From Peribacillus sp. FSL H8-0477 (GTDB lineage: Bacteria > Bacillota > Bacilli > Bacillales > DSM-1321), in contig NZ_JBBODE010000002.1 of assembly GCF_038002765.1 (NCBI RefSeq), positions 310,001 through 374,000 of the forward strand: a DNA stretch of 64,000 nucleotides, read 5' to 3'. Under the pieces are notes generated by a model that worked only from the letters and a program-made list of their open reading frames with translations, was not told the origin of the DNA and did not search any database. Within the stretch, counting starts at the first letter, position 1; each line of letters begins with the position of its first letter. Of this stretch, positions 47,810 to 57,072 are shown piece by piece. Made by a program: the position numbers and the translations under genes.

Positions 47810-50122
47810 ATGCGCGAATTATTAACTGAATTCACAGATGAATACATCTTAAAAGCAGAAACCAGTCAAGTGGGCAAGGATGAGCGGAGGATCATTAATA
47901 ATCCAATTTGTTATTTATTTATTGGTGATCAATCGCTGCCAGCCCTAAAAGCGATTTATAAAATGAATCAGCGAAAATGGGCTAATCATGAGGGGATTAT
48001 TTATATCCATGCTTATTTAGAGGAAACATGGCAGGAGAAAAACGTCTATTCCTTTAAGGCCGTTGATGAGTATGAAGCTGGAAAGAGAATACGCCCAAGT
48101 ATTTATGAGCGCTTTTACCAGGATGAATCGAAATTGATTGAGTATAACCAACTTTTGCGGCGGGTGAATGTCCATTTTTCTGAGTTGGGTGTCATGTTCA
48201 ACTCATTTCAAAAGATTCATCTATCAATGGTTACTTCAATTGTTGATCCGTTGACCATCTTAAGTGCCGAATTGACGATTCTTTTAGAAAATTCCTGCCA
48301 AGAGCTGTTTACGATGCACTATCTCGATGCTTTTTGTTTAGTGGAAGAGCGGGGAATTGTAGAAGATAACGCTGCATTTGGTATTAGCTTTCTCGAAGAA
48401 ATAAAGGTGTTGCAGGGGGAAGAATACGTATTTACTGCGGACATTCATGTCACAAAGGATAAAATTCGTATGCCGGTTACTCGTTGCAGCGGACGTCTAT
48501 TTGATCTGGTGTATATATTGAGCGATAAAGATGAGAGAGGTTTATTTGCCCCAAACGGTATGGCTAAGAATTACGAAATAATCTCCACCATTGTCATGAT
48601 GAAAAATAAATTGGTTAGTGAACATCAGCACTTCACTGGCAATGAGAGTTATAACAATGTGCAATTTTCGAAGAATAGTCAAAATGATGAGGGGAATCCC
48701 GTGTTTGTAACAGCCGGATTTTCTAAAGTAAGCCGGCCAAATAAGGCGATTGCGATTCATGTTCTTTATTATTTTTATCAGTATCTTATCAAAGTGATTC
48801 GTGAACGGACGACTAAGATGGAGACTGATGCTATCCTTCACCTGCTGGAATTAGATGAGCTTTCCATTGAACGTAAAACAGAAAGTATTCTCCCAACAGA
48901 GGACATGCTAAAGGAAATGCTCGTGCTCATGCCAACATCTACGACATTTTCTCAAGTGAAGATGCAGACCTTAAAAGAAGCGGAAGACATTTTTTTTGGG
49001 CAATCAGCGAGGCTGTTTTTTACTGAAAATTACGAAACATTTTTAAATGGAGATCGTCAGTTTGCTGGTAAACAGCAACTAAAGCAGTTGCTAAGTAAAC
49101 GAGTCGTTGAGCAGCCAGGCTATGGAGTCTATACAGCTTATCAGTGGACGGATGATTCCATGATTCAGCGGCTGTTGAAAATAAAGGCAGGTTATGTCAA
49201 CCAAATAGCGAGACAAACGGTAGAGTTAGAGACAGTATATGAGGAACTAGGAATAAATCAGAAATTCAAAAAAAACCTATTTTCTGAGAAAACCACGACA
49301 CGACAGTTTATTTCTCACTTTTTACTGAAAATTTACAGGTTGAAATGGCAAATCCTCAAAAATAGATTGAATGTAAATACGGTAAATATGTACATTGATG
49401 TACTCGAGACATCACATCAGGAGTTTGAAAAACAAATTAAGACGCTGGAGATTTTAGAGAATAATCTCCGTGAACAGGCAGAGCAAGTTATAACAGGATA
49501 TCAAAGTAAAATTAATCAAAACATTCCTGAATATTATCAGCGAGTGGTTGAACTCATTCTTCGCGATATAGTGGAAACACGAAGTATAGAGAGCTTTTTT
49601 GATGAGAGTAACCTTGGTAACTATTCTCTATCACTGAATAATGGAACATTTCTAAGCAGAATCTTAACCATGTGTCACAGAATGATCTTTGAATCTGCTA
49701 GGCTTGATCATACTTTCGAAGATGAAGTTCTAGCACGGGGAAATATTATGGTCTCTTATGGTGATCCAGAGGTCTTGACGAAGGAGGAGCTGTTTAGTGA
49801 AATCTATCAGCTTCTAAATAAGGATTCTGCTTGTCAGATTCATTTACTAGAATACAATCAGAAACACCGATATGAAGAAAACTATTATTTCGGGGATTAT
49901 GAAAGCAGCTTCATACAATTTGCCTTAAGCAAGGATTCGAACCTCCCTTATCGACATGGCTGTATTCATGAAAAAAGAACCAGCGGGATTGAAAAACTGC
50001 ATTTAATGGGCGGTTTTCTTATGGAAGATCTACGTTTTTACCAAAGCAATTATCGGTATTATGAAAAATATCAGGAAAATGGATTTGAGTTCCATCGGGA
50101 TGCTGCTTCCATCACTCCTTAA
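47810..50122 (+). CDS. large cytoplasmic protein of unknown function (vWA/tubulin cluster)
   Basis: The 770-aa protein has no signal peptide or membrane segment. Some N-terminal pieces (CYLFIGDQSLPALKAIYKMN and RLFDLVYILSDKDERG) recall the strand-loop pattern of the tubulin-like fold without its GGTGSG motif, so it could be a degenerate partner of the preceding protein; this is a guess. The middle and end are helical (about residues 480-620 with coiled-coil character). The ATG at 47810 lies seven bases after GGGG; 47804 is an alternative. It begins 20 bases after the tubulin-like gene. Confidence 0.7.
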   Translation: MRELLTEFTDEYILKAETSQVGKDERRIINNPICYLFIGDQSLPALKAIYKMNQRKWANHEGIIYIHAYLEETWQEKNVYSFKAVDEYEAGKRIRPSIYERFYQDESKLIEYNQLLRRVNVHFSELGVMFNSFQKIHLSMVTSIVDPLTILSAELTILLENSCQELFTMHYLDAFCLVEERGIVEDNAAFGISFLEEIKVLQGEEYVFTADIHVTKDKIRMPVTRCSGRLFDLVYILSDKDERGLFAPNGMAKNYEIISTIVMMKNKLVSEHQHFTGNESYNNVQFSKNSQNDEGNPVFVTAGFSKVSRPNKAIAIHVLYYFYQYLIKVIRERTTKMETDAILHLLELDELSIERKTESILPTEDMLKEMLVLMPTSTTFSQVKMQTLKEAEDIFFGQSARLFFTENYETFLNGDRQFAGKQQLKQLLSKRVVEQPGYGVYTAYQWTDDSMIQRLLKIKAGYVNQIARQTVELETVYEELGINQKFKKNLFSEKTTTRQFISHFLLKIYRLKWQILKNRLNVNTVNMYIDVLETSHQEFEKQIKTLEILENNLREQAEQVITGYQSKINQNIPEYYQRVVELILRDIVETRSIESFFDESNLGNYSLSLNNGTFLSRILTMCHRMIFESARLDHTFEDEVLARGNIMVSYGDPEVLTKEELFSEIYQLLNKDSACQIHLLEYNQKHRYEENYYFGDYESSFIQFALSKDSNLPYRHGCIHEKRTSGIEKLHLMGGFLMEDLRFYQSNYRYYEKYQENGFEFHRDAASITP

Positions 50123-50139
50123 ATGAATGGAGGTATAAC

Positions 50140-51417
50140 ATGAAGGTCAGAAAATTCAACTTCCTTCTACTCGTATTGACATTACTCGGAGGCGTCGTGG
50201 GAGCTATTACTGGCGAAATGCTGATGGCGAGGTTTATGACGGACATTCCAACCAGTATCCTAGTCGGTTTGTACTTCGGTCAGCTTGGATTGTGGATAGG
50301 AGGGATGGCGTTCATTGCTGAAAAATGGAAACCTGTTCTGACAGGGAAGCGGTGGGCAGACCAATATGCTTTATTTTCGTTAAAGCTGTTACTGCCGGTT
50401 ATGTTTATACTGCCCTTTGCAGCTGGTACCATTTTGCAATACGTATATGAGCTTGATGCATCAACCATTAAACGTCCACAGGATATTGTCCTAGTTCTTG
50501 ATGTCTCAGGAAGTATGCTGGAAACAGATCCGGATGAAAAAACCGTGACGGCAGTAAAAGAATTCCTGATGAACATGAATAAAAGTCAACGTAGTTCGTT
50601 GTTTCTCTTTAATGATGAAACCTCGCTGATCCAGCCCTTTACATCTTTTGCGAACGATAAGGAAAGAGAAAATGCCGGGAAGGCTTTTGAAGAGGTGATT
50701 AAGTTTTCGGGAGGAACAGATATCGCTCGTAGTTTAGCAGAGTCCATGAAGTATATTGATAGTGATAATAGTGGTCGGCGGACGATGGTTGTATTACTAT
50801 CGGACGGAATTAGTGAAGTGAATGTAGGTGAAACACTACAACCGTTTCAAAATAGGGAAATTGTCATTAATACGGTTGGATTAAGCAGAGAAAAATATGA
50901 AGGGGCTAAGTTATTGAGCAAGATATCAGTACAAACGGGCGGCCAGTATTATAGCGTGAATGACACAGACAAGCTCGCGGATACTTTTCAAGAAATTCAA
51001 AAGAATGCCGGGGAACGGCTGCTGATTGGTGAAAGAACAGGAAGTGCTGGATATATGCTGTTATATAAAATCATGCGAATTGCTTTTATCGCTCTAATTG
51101 GCGCTGTCCTTGGAATGGCACTTGGCTTGATGTTTGATAACCGGTTCTTAGCTCAAAGTTTTACATGGGGCGGATTAGCTGCGGGACTGATTGCAGGCTT
51201 TGTAATGGAATGGGGGTTTAGAAATTATTACTTACACGGTTTCCTAATACGAGTATCGGCTGACATCCTTTTAGCTGTAATTATTAGTATATTTTCAGCC
51301 ATTGTTCCCTATCGAATGTATATGGCTAGAGAGGGAAAGAAGAACGGAATCCTATCGAGTCGTATGAACGCACATAATGATTTAAATCAAAAAAAATCCA
51401 GCAATTCGTTTCATTAA
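50140..51417 (+). CDS. multi-pass membrane vWA protein
   Basis: The 425-aa protein has three N-terminal membrane helices (FNFLLLVLTLLGGVVGAI, SILVGLYFGQLGLWIGGM, LLLPVMFILPFAAGTIL). A vWA domain follows (about residues 115-300) with full MIDAS: IVLVLDVSGSMLETD, Thr in SGGTDIARSL and Asp in VLLSDGISEV. Three more helices come at the C-terminus. It resembles the membrane vWA proteins that pair with MoxR-type or GTPase partners. It begins 17 bases after the previous gene with TGGAGG as ribosome site. Confidence 0.85.
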   Translation: MKVRKFNFLLLVLTLLGGVVGAITGEMLMARFMTDIPTSILVGLYFGQLGLWIGGMAFIAEKWKPVLTGKRWADQYALFSLKLLLPVMFILPFAAGTILQYVYELDASTIKRPQDIVLVLDVSGSMLETDPDEKTVTAVKEFLMNMNKSQRSSLFLFNDETSLIQPFTSFANDKERENAGKAFEEVIKFSGGTDIARSLAESMKYIDSDNSGRRTMVVLLSDGISEVNVGETLQPFQNREIVINTVGLSREKYEGAKLLSKISVQTGGQYYSVNDTDKLADTFQEIQKNAGERLLIGERTGSAGYMLLYKIMRIAFIALIGAVLGMALGLMFDNRFLAQSFTWGGLAAGLIAGFVMEWGFRNYYLHGFLIRVSADILLAVIISIFSAIVPYRMYMAREGKKNGILSSRMNAHNDLNQKKSSNSFH

Positions 51418-51440
51418 AGAATGGGGGAGGCGTTTCCATC

Positions 51441-52070
51441 ATGAACTGGAATGAAGCTGAACCTAGTCAATGGGTTAATGATGTCAGTGTACGGAATATT
51501 AATCATATCCATATCCTAACTTGGCAATGGCCGAGAAATATTCAGTATGTATACATCGCTAAGGTAATTGAACAGGAAGCAGATATAGAAAGAAGCGAGA
51601 GACCGCTTAAGTTATATACAAGAGAAGAGTATAAAGCAAATGCAGGATATCAGGACTCCATGTCATCCATTGGGAAGATTGTATATAAGGTATATCCGGC
51701 AATTCGAAAAGAAGGACAAATGATTATTCTAGATCAGCAAAATCAGCTCAACGAAGTAAGTGCAAAAACACAAAAGGGAAGGATCTTTTATTCCATCACC
51801 TATAAAAACAACTGGTTTTCTCAACAAAAAACCGTTCGAATAAAGGTTAGGACGGAAATTTCATTGCCAAAAGAAACGCTCAGCTATGTAAAGAAGACTG
51901 GGAGCAGTCCGCTGAACATAGAAGATGGCTCAGTTTATTCTTTTGTTCATGATTTTAATCAAGGTCTTACCTTGCTTCCTGATATTCAAATTAATAAGCA
52001 GGACTACATCGGCCTCTTCTTTACTAATGGAAAAAAAGACGGTGAGCACTATGAGTTAATACCAGAATAG
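51441..52070 (+). CDS. 209-aa protein of unknown function in the vWA/GTPase cluster
   Basis: This soluble, beta-rich protein has no motif I recognise. It begins NWNEAEPSQWVNDVSVRNIN and has a pattern of alternating hydrophobic strands, as in an immunoglobulin-like or beta-sandwich adaptor. It follows the membrane vWA gene by 23 bases with GGGGGAGG as ribosome site and precedes the GTPase gene by 10 bases, so it is part of the operon. Confidence 0.7.
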   Translation: MNWNEAEPSQWVNDVSVRNINHIHILTWQWPRNIQYVYIAKVIEQEADIERSERPLKLYTREEYKANAGYQDSMSSIGKIVYKVYPAIRKEGQMIILDQQNQLNEVSAKTQKGRIFYSITYKNNWFSQQKTVRIKVRTEISLPKETLSYVKKTGSSPLNIEDGSVYSFVHDFNQGLTLLPDIQINKQDYIGLFFTNGKKDGEHYELIPE

Positions 52071-52080
52071 GGGGATAAGG

Positions 52081-53334
52081 ATGCTAAGCATATTTAAAAA
52101 TTTGTTTAAAAAAGAAGAAGCCATCAGGCCGGCATTTTATAATATTGTCTGTCCATATTGCTTTGAAAAATACTCCCCAGAACTTGTTGTATTTCGTGCG
52201 CAGCATTACCGAGAAGAGGACGAAGAATATGCGCTTCAAGAAGATGAAACTTTAAATAAGTATAGAGCAAAATTTGGAATGGATGCTGCACCTGAGATGG
52301 AGGCCATTTTAAATCCGGAATATGCACATGAGGACGATAAAATTTATGTAGACGGAGTGTTAGTGGGGATGACTGATGCTCATGGAGAGTTAACGAAAAA
52401 ACGATTATGTCCATCCTGTCATAATGTCCTTCCTATTAACGCCGGAAAAGTACCCAGTAATATTATTTCAATTGTTGGGGCTTCCTCAGTGGGGAAATCA
52501 GTGTATATGACCTCTTTAATTCATACTCTGCAAAATACTACCGCACATCATTTCGATGCTGCATGCATGCCGTTAAATGGAGAAGTCAGCCGTAAATTCA
52601 AGGAAAAATATGAAGATCCGATATTTGAATATGGCAGAATGCTTCAATCTACACGCTTAGAGCTCCAAGAACCATTTATTTTTCAGTTGGTTTTTAAGAA
52701 CGAAGATAAGGCACCGCTTACGCTTGTGTTTTTTGATGTTCCTGGAGAAGGAATGGTCGATCAAGATTATCTATCTATATTTGCCTCTCATATTAAGAAC
52801 TCATCAGGTATTCTCTTTTTAGTCGATCCGCTTCAAATCAAGACTATACGGGACCGTATGCTGATAGGCCTTGACGAAAAGGGTGATCTTTCTGACCGGT
52901 ATGCAGAGCCGAGGGAGGTAATCTTAAACTTATATGAGAATTTCATCGGACATCAAGACAGAGGGAAAACAGATATTCCAACTGCGGTCATATTGACGAA
53001 AAGCGATTTACTGAAGTCTTTAGCAGAGGAAGATGGGGAATACATTCAGCCGAATAGTAATATCTTTCAAAACTATGTCCATAGAGAGGCTCTTAATTTA
53101 CTAGAGTTCGAGAATATTGATGGAGAAATAAGACGCTTGATTGAAAAAATTGACCGGCCGTTCAAAGATGCCCTTGATGTTTACTTTAATCAGACAGCTT
53201 ACTTTGCTGTATCGGCTCTGGGCGCAAATCCGATCAATAAAGAGATTAATGGAGTCGTCAATCCTGTTCGAGTCGATGAACCCGTTATCTGGCTATTGAA
53301 TCAGCTAGGCTACATTGACGGAAAGGAATATTAA
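52081..53334 (+). CDS. zinc-ribbon P-loop GTPase (TRAFAC type)
   Basis: The 417-aa protein starts with a split zinc ribbon (CPYCFEKYSPE at 24-34 and CPSCHNVLP at 110-118). The P-loop is GASSVGKSVY at 133-142, the switch-II DxPG is in VFFDVPGEG (about 215-226), and the guanine-specific motif is TKSDLL (about 307). This makes a GTP-binding protein likely, of the TRAFAC-like group found with GTPase-associated proteins. It is followed two bases later by the GAP1-like gene, so the pair is translationally linked. Confidence 0.82.
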   Translation: MLSIFKNLFKKEEAIRPAFYNIVCPYCFEKYSPELVVFRAQHYREEDEEYALQEDETLNKYRAKFGMDAAPEMEAILNPEYAHEDDKIYVDGVLVGMTDAHGELTKKRLCPSCHNVLPINAGKVPSNIISIVGASSVGKSVYMTSLIHTLQNTTAHHFDAACMPLNGEVSRKFKEKYEDPIFEYGRMLQSTRLELQEPFIFQLVFKNEDKAPLTLVFFDVPGEGMVDQDYLSIFASHIKNSSGILFLVDPLQIKTIRDRMLIGLDEKGDLSDRYAEPREVILNLYENFIGHQDRGKTDIPTAVILTKSDLLKSLAEEDGEYIQPNSNIFQNYVHREALNLLEFENIDGEIRRLIEKIDRPFKDALDVYFNQTAYFAVSALGANPINKEINGVVNPVRVDEPVIWLLNQLGYIDGKEY

Positions 53335-53336
53335 GT

Positions 53337-55943
53337 ATGACTAAAATTCAGCAGCAGATTTATACGAGGGAGCGCGAGGGGATTTTTTCTTCCTCACCGG
53401 GTTACTCTACTATCGCAGCCTCACCTGGATTAGATAAGTCTTACATTAAACAAACGCTTCAGCCGCTGTGCGCTTATTATCCGCCGCAGTCTTTGACAAA
53501 TGCAGGTATCAGAGAAGAAGAGCGCTATCCAAAAGCCAATTTAATCACCTTCACTGAAATGGGTGAATTAGTAATCGGCCAAAGTGTATACAAAGAATCT
53601 GATTATACGGGTGAAAGAGAAACATTTTTCAGTCATAACTATATTGTTCCAAAGGATAGAGTAAGAGAATACCTAACTTCAGCCGATAAGCTGTTTGGAG
53701 AACTTCCATTTCGAATGAATTATGATGTGTCACATGGAAAGGTTCTAAATGAAATAGATGCTCTGCCGGTTATGAAACCATCGGTACAACCATTGAATCA
53801 GCTTCTAATTGAGCTTGGAATAAGCGGGAAACAATTTAAACAAGTGATATATGCGGTTTTAATGTCAATGACTACGAAGAAAAAAGTGTATATTTCACTA
53901 CCTGGTGATATCACCAAGGCGACACATGGTTCCTATCAATTAAGTTATTATCTCTTTCAATGTTTGCCTTTTGAAATGCGAAAAGCGTTCAGCGTGCTTA
54001 CCTATCATGCAGAGCCGCAAAGTAAAAAACATATAGGCTTAATGTTTGTAGAAAAAGGAAGTATACGTCCGCAAGACAGCACAATCCAAAGGGATTTTGT
54101 CTTTGATTTTGACCAATCTTTTTTTCTGAATATCAGTGATGAGGCAGATCAGGAGCCTTTCATTCAATTTGTCAGCAAACTAGTCCAAGAGCGTTCGAGA
54201 GATTTGGACCATTTTTACGCCTATGCAGAAACCAATTTGCTTGATATCCCTAAACCTTCGCTTACACTCTACAATGAACTAAGCAGGTTATATCTGTTGA
54301 AAATGGGTGAATATCGCGAAACTGAAGAAAAAAAATTAGTCGTATTTAAGAGCTTTCGTTCGTTCTTAACGGGTGAAAATTATCAGGATAAGCCTGAACT
54401 TTGTGAACAACTCCATGCGATGATTGATCTAGAAAGTAAAAGTCTTACACCAAGTAATTTGCCTGAAAAAGAACTGATTAGCGAGATGATTTACTTTTAT
54501 TCGATTTTTTCCAAGGAAAATCGAAATCCATATATTTCGTTTTTTTATAGGGTCCTTTATTATGGCAGCAAAGATTTGTCCTATATAGGTTTTCTTTATA
54601 GTCAGTTAAAAGCCTATCCGGGATTATTTAAAGGGGTAAACCAATTAGTCTTTAGTAAAAATCATTTAATCTCGATTGTATTTGAGCCATATATTAAAAA
54701 CCATTTTAGTCGGATTACTTCACTGGATTTACTTATGAATGAAATCGTGTATTGGCATGAGCATACTCCTGAATCCTTTGAAAATTACCGCTTTCAAAAA
54801 GCTGCCAGTAAAGGAATACTCAGTTTGTTTCCAAATGAAAAAAATCAGCTTCAAGCTTATCGTAATGTGAAGAAGCTGCTTTATGCGGAACAAGGATATG
54901 TGCGTTCTGAGGACGTTGAAGTCTATAAGAAAGAAATAATTGAAGAATTATCCCTTTTGTTAATAAGAGAATTGGATTTAAACTTGGTAAGTCCGAACGA
55001 TTTAAACCAACTTACAGTGATCACAAATCGGATTCCGAAAGTGCTTCAGTTAGGTGAAGTGAAGTGGAAAATAAGGGTGATTCAACAGGCTCAAGATATA
55101 CTGCAAAAAGGGTACCCAAGGGAATCTGATCGACTTGCTCATCAGCCATACTTTACTCAATTGCAGATGATGCTTTTGAAAGGAATATCTGATAAACGAA
55201 TCGTTCAGTTGACAGAGTTGACGGCTTTTTGCTTCCTGAATAAGGATCAAAACCAAACGAATCTTTACCGATATGATGAGATGTTGGCATATGTTCATAA
55301 AAATAGCGGTGGACTCGAGGGAGTCAGACAGTTTTTATTTGTTTTTTCAAGACTTGATGAGGGGCTTGTGGAAGAAGATCCGGAGTATAAACGTTCTGTT
55401 CAACGATATCTGCATAGTCATGCTAAAGATATTTTTGAAAACAAACGAACGCTGAAAAGATGGCAGGACAATTCTCAACTGAAAAGCTTTTTGGACCGGG
55501 TTAAATATGAGCGGATGTCAGGCTTTAGAAAGTTTATGCATACGAATAAAAAAATGCTTCTTTCTGGTGTAATGCTAATTGTCTTAACCTGTGGTGCTCT
55601 AACTGTGTTTACGATGTATAAAATGAATGAAGCGGAGAAAGACAAAAAAGTAAGTGAAGAGGCTGCTGCTTTTTCTCCACTCCTGTTTATTAAGGGAATC
55701 AAAGCCGGTGAAAATCAATCAATCGAGTTACAGGCATATGATAAAGAAACAACAAAAATAGAAAAGTCTAGTCAACAGATTACGATAAGTTATCTTGGTT
55801 ATATTTATACGTTAGAAACTAAACAGGTAACAGTTGATAAAGAAAAAGAAATCATCACTTTTCAAAGAATGGACAGCAGCCATTCAGCAGATATGGAGAA
55901 GCTGGTAGAAATCAGTGAAAAAGAGAAAGGGCAAGTAGAATAA
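53337..55943 (+). CDS. GTPase-associated membrane protein (GAP1-N2-like)
   Basis: The 868-aa protein begins with a region (IQQQIYTREREGIFSSSPGY, then ETFFSHNYIV) that resembles the N-terminal domain of GTPase-associated protein 1 (GAP1-N2 type). A long helical middle follows, then a single membrane helix near residue 740 (LLSGVMLIVLTCGALTVF), leaving about 110 C-terminal residues on the outside. It is probably the partner of the preceding GTPase and anchors it to the membrane. It is the last gene of the operon. Confidence 0.75.
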   Translation: MTKIQQQIYTREREGIFSSSPGYSTIAASPGLDKSYIKQTLQPLCAYYPPQSLTNAGIREEERYPKANLITFTEMGELVIGQSVYKESDYTGERETFFSHNYIVPKDRVREYLTSADKLFGELPFRMNYDVSHGKVLNEIDALPVMKPSVQPLNQLLIELGISGKQFKQVIYAVLMSMTTKKKVYISLPGDITKATHGSYQLSYYLFQCLPFEMRKAFSVLTYHAEPQSKKHIGLMFVEKGSIRPQDSTIQRDFVFDFDQSFFLNISDEADQEPFIQFVSKLVQERSRDLDHFYAYAETNLLDIPKPSLTLYNELSRLYLLKMGEYRETEEKKLVVFKSFRSFLTGENYQDKPELCEQLHAMIDLESKSLTPSNLPEKELISEMIYFYSIFSKENRNPYISFFYRVLYYGSKDLSYIGFLYSQLKAYPGLFKGVNQLVFSKNHLISIVFEPYIKNHFSRITSLDLLMNEIVYWHEHTPESFENYRFQKAASKGILSLFPNEKNQLQAYRNVKKLLYAEQGYVRSEDVEVYKKEIIEELSLLLIRELDLNLVSPNDLNQLTVITNRIPKVLQLGEVKWKIRVIQQAQDILQKGYPRESDRLAHQPYFTQLQMMLLKGISDKRIVQLTELTAFCFLNKDQNQTNLYRYDEMLAYVHKNSGGLEGVRQFLFVFSRLDEGLVEEDPEYKRSVQRYLHSHAKDIFENKRTLKRWQDNSQLKSFLDRVKYERMSGFRKFMHTNKKMLLSGVMLIVLTCGALTVFTMYKMNEAEKDKKVSEEAAAFSPLLFIKGIKAGENQSIELQAYDKETTKIEKSSQQITISYLGYIYTLETKQVTVDKEKEIITFQRMDSSHSADMEKLVEISEKEKGQVE

Positions 55944-55954
55944 TGATGATGGGG

Positions 55955-55979
55955 GCACTGACCGATACAGTGCTTTTTA
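55955..55979 (+). terminator. terminator of the vWA/GTPase cluster
   Basis: GCACTG, loop ACCGATA, CAGTGC, then TTTTTAT, 12 bases after the last stop codon. Confidence 0.75.
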
Positions 55980-56124
55980 TAAGGGCACAATGAAGTAGAT
56001 TTCTTCATACTTATAAATGAGTCACCTTCTATAGGAATAGTAATTATTAGCAGCTGAGTCTTCTTCGTTTTCTTTTGATAAATAGGGGGAAGAGAAAAGA
56101 AGGAGAAGTGGGAGGAATGAGATC

Positions 56125-56967
56125 ATGAATAGTGCTGAACTAAAGGGAAATCTGACTCAAAAAGCAAAGAACACAAAACATGATCTAAAACCATGGATGA
56201 AGATTTTTGCCAGAATTGGTTTTATGACAAAAGGATTTGTGTTTATTTTAGTAGGAATCCTGTCGCTGCTGGCCGCTGCTGGGATTGGTGGAAAAGCGAA
56301 AGGGACTAACGGCGCTATTGAAGCTGTAGCAGCAAAACCTTTTGGTGAAGCCTTGTTATGGGTAATTGCTGTAGGATTATTGGGTTATATTATCTGGCTG
56401 TTCATTAAAATATTTGAAGTAAAATCATTGAAAAAAAATGAGATGAAGGGCTGGACGACGAAAGCAGGAGATATCATTTCTTGTGTCATTTATATTGGTA
56501 TAGCCTATAAAGCCTTTTCTTTTGCTATTCATGCCGGAAGTACAGGTGACAGTAAACAAACATGGACAGCAATGATATTAGCAACTGACGCTGGTCCATG
56601 GCTTATTGGTTTGATTGGTCTGGGAATTATTGCAAATGGAATTTTTCAAATTTATTCAGGTTGGAAAGAGAAGTTTATGTCACAATTTAAAGTGACTGAA
56701 ATGAGCGATAAGGAAATTGAGGCGGCTAAGAAATCAGGGAAAATCGGATTCATAGCACGAGGGTTGATTTTTGGTTTCCTTGGATTTTTTGTCACTCGAA
56801 TGGCGATTACTTCTGATCCAGATAATCCAAAAGGATTGGATGAAGCTTTGCAAAAGCTGCTTCAGCAGGATTACGGGTCATATATGCTTGGCATCGTTTC
56901 AATCGGATTAGCGTTTTATGGAATGTATGAGATACTGAAGGGAAAAAATAAATACTTGGATCTTTAA
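56125..56967 (+). CDS. DUF1206 membrane protein
   Basis: The 280-aa protein has six membrane helices in three related hairpins (MTKGFVFILVGILSLLAA, ISCVIYIGIAYKAFSFA, FIARGLIFGFLGFFVTRMA), the pattern of DUF1206. Function unknown. It is separated from the cluster by a terminator and has its own terminator, so it is probably unrelated. Confidence 0.85.
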   Translation: MNSAELKGNLTQKAKNTKHDLKPWMKIFARIGFMTKGFVFILVGILSLLAAAGIGGKAKGTNGAIEAVAAKPFGEALLWVIAVGLLGYIIWLFIKIFEVKSLKKNEMKGWTTKAGDIISCVIYIGIAYKAFSFAIHAGSTGDSKQTWTAMILATDAGPWLIGLIGLGIIANGIFQIYSGWKEKFMSQFKVTEMSDKEIEAAKKSGKIGFIARGLIFGFLGFFVTRMAITSDPDNPKGLDEALQKLLQQDYGSYMLGIVSIGLAFYGMYEILKGKNKYLDL

Positions 56968-56973
56968 TTGCAG

Positions 56974-57000
56974 AATCCTCCTCCGCGGGGATTTTTTTTT
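56974..57000 (+). terminator. terminator after the DUF1206 gene
   Basis: AATCC and GGATT flank a GC-rich loop and are followed by nine T residues. Confidence 0.6.
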
Positions 57001-57008
57001 GAAAAGAG

Positions 57009-57057
57009 TTGAAAAAATGAGGTTTTTAATATATAGTTACTTACATAAAGTAAGTAA
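57009..57057 (+). promoter_or_regulatory. promoter with overlapping palindromic operator
   Basis: TTGAAA (57009), 17 bases, TATAGT (57032) make a good promoter. TTACTTAC-ATAAA-GTAAGTAA at 57037-57057 overlaps the -10 and start region and is a perfect 8-bp inverted repeat, suitable for a DUF24/MarR-type repressor such as those controlling catechol-stress genes. Confidence 0.6.
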
Positions 57058-57072
57058 AGAGGAGCGTTGAAA

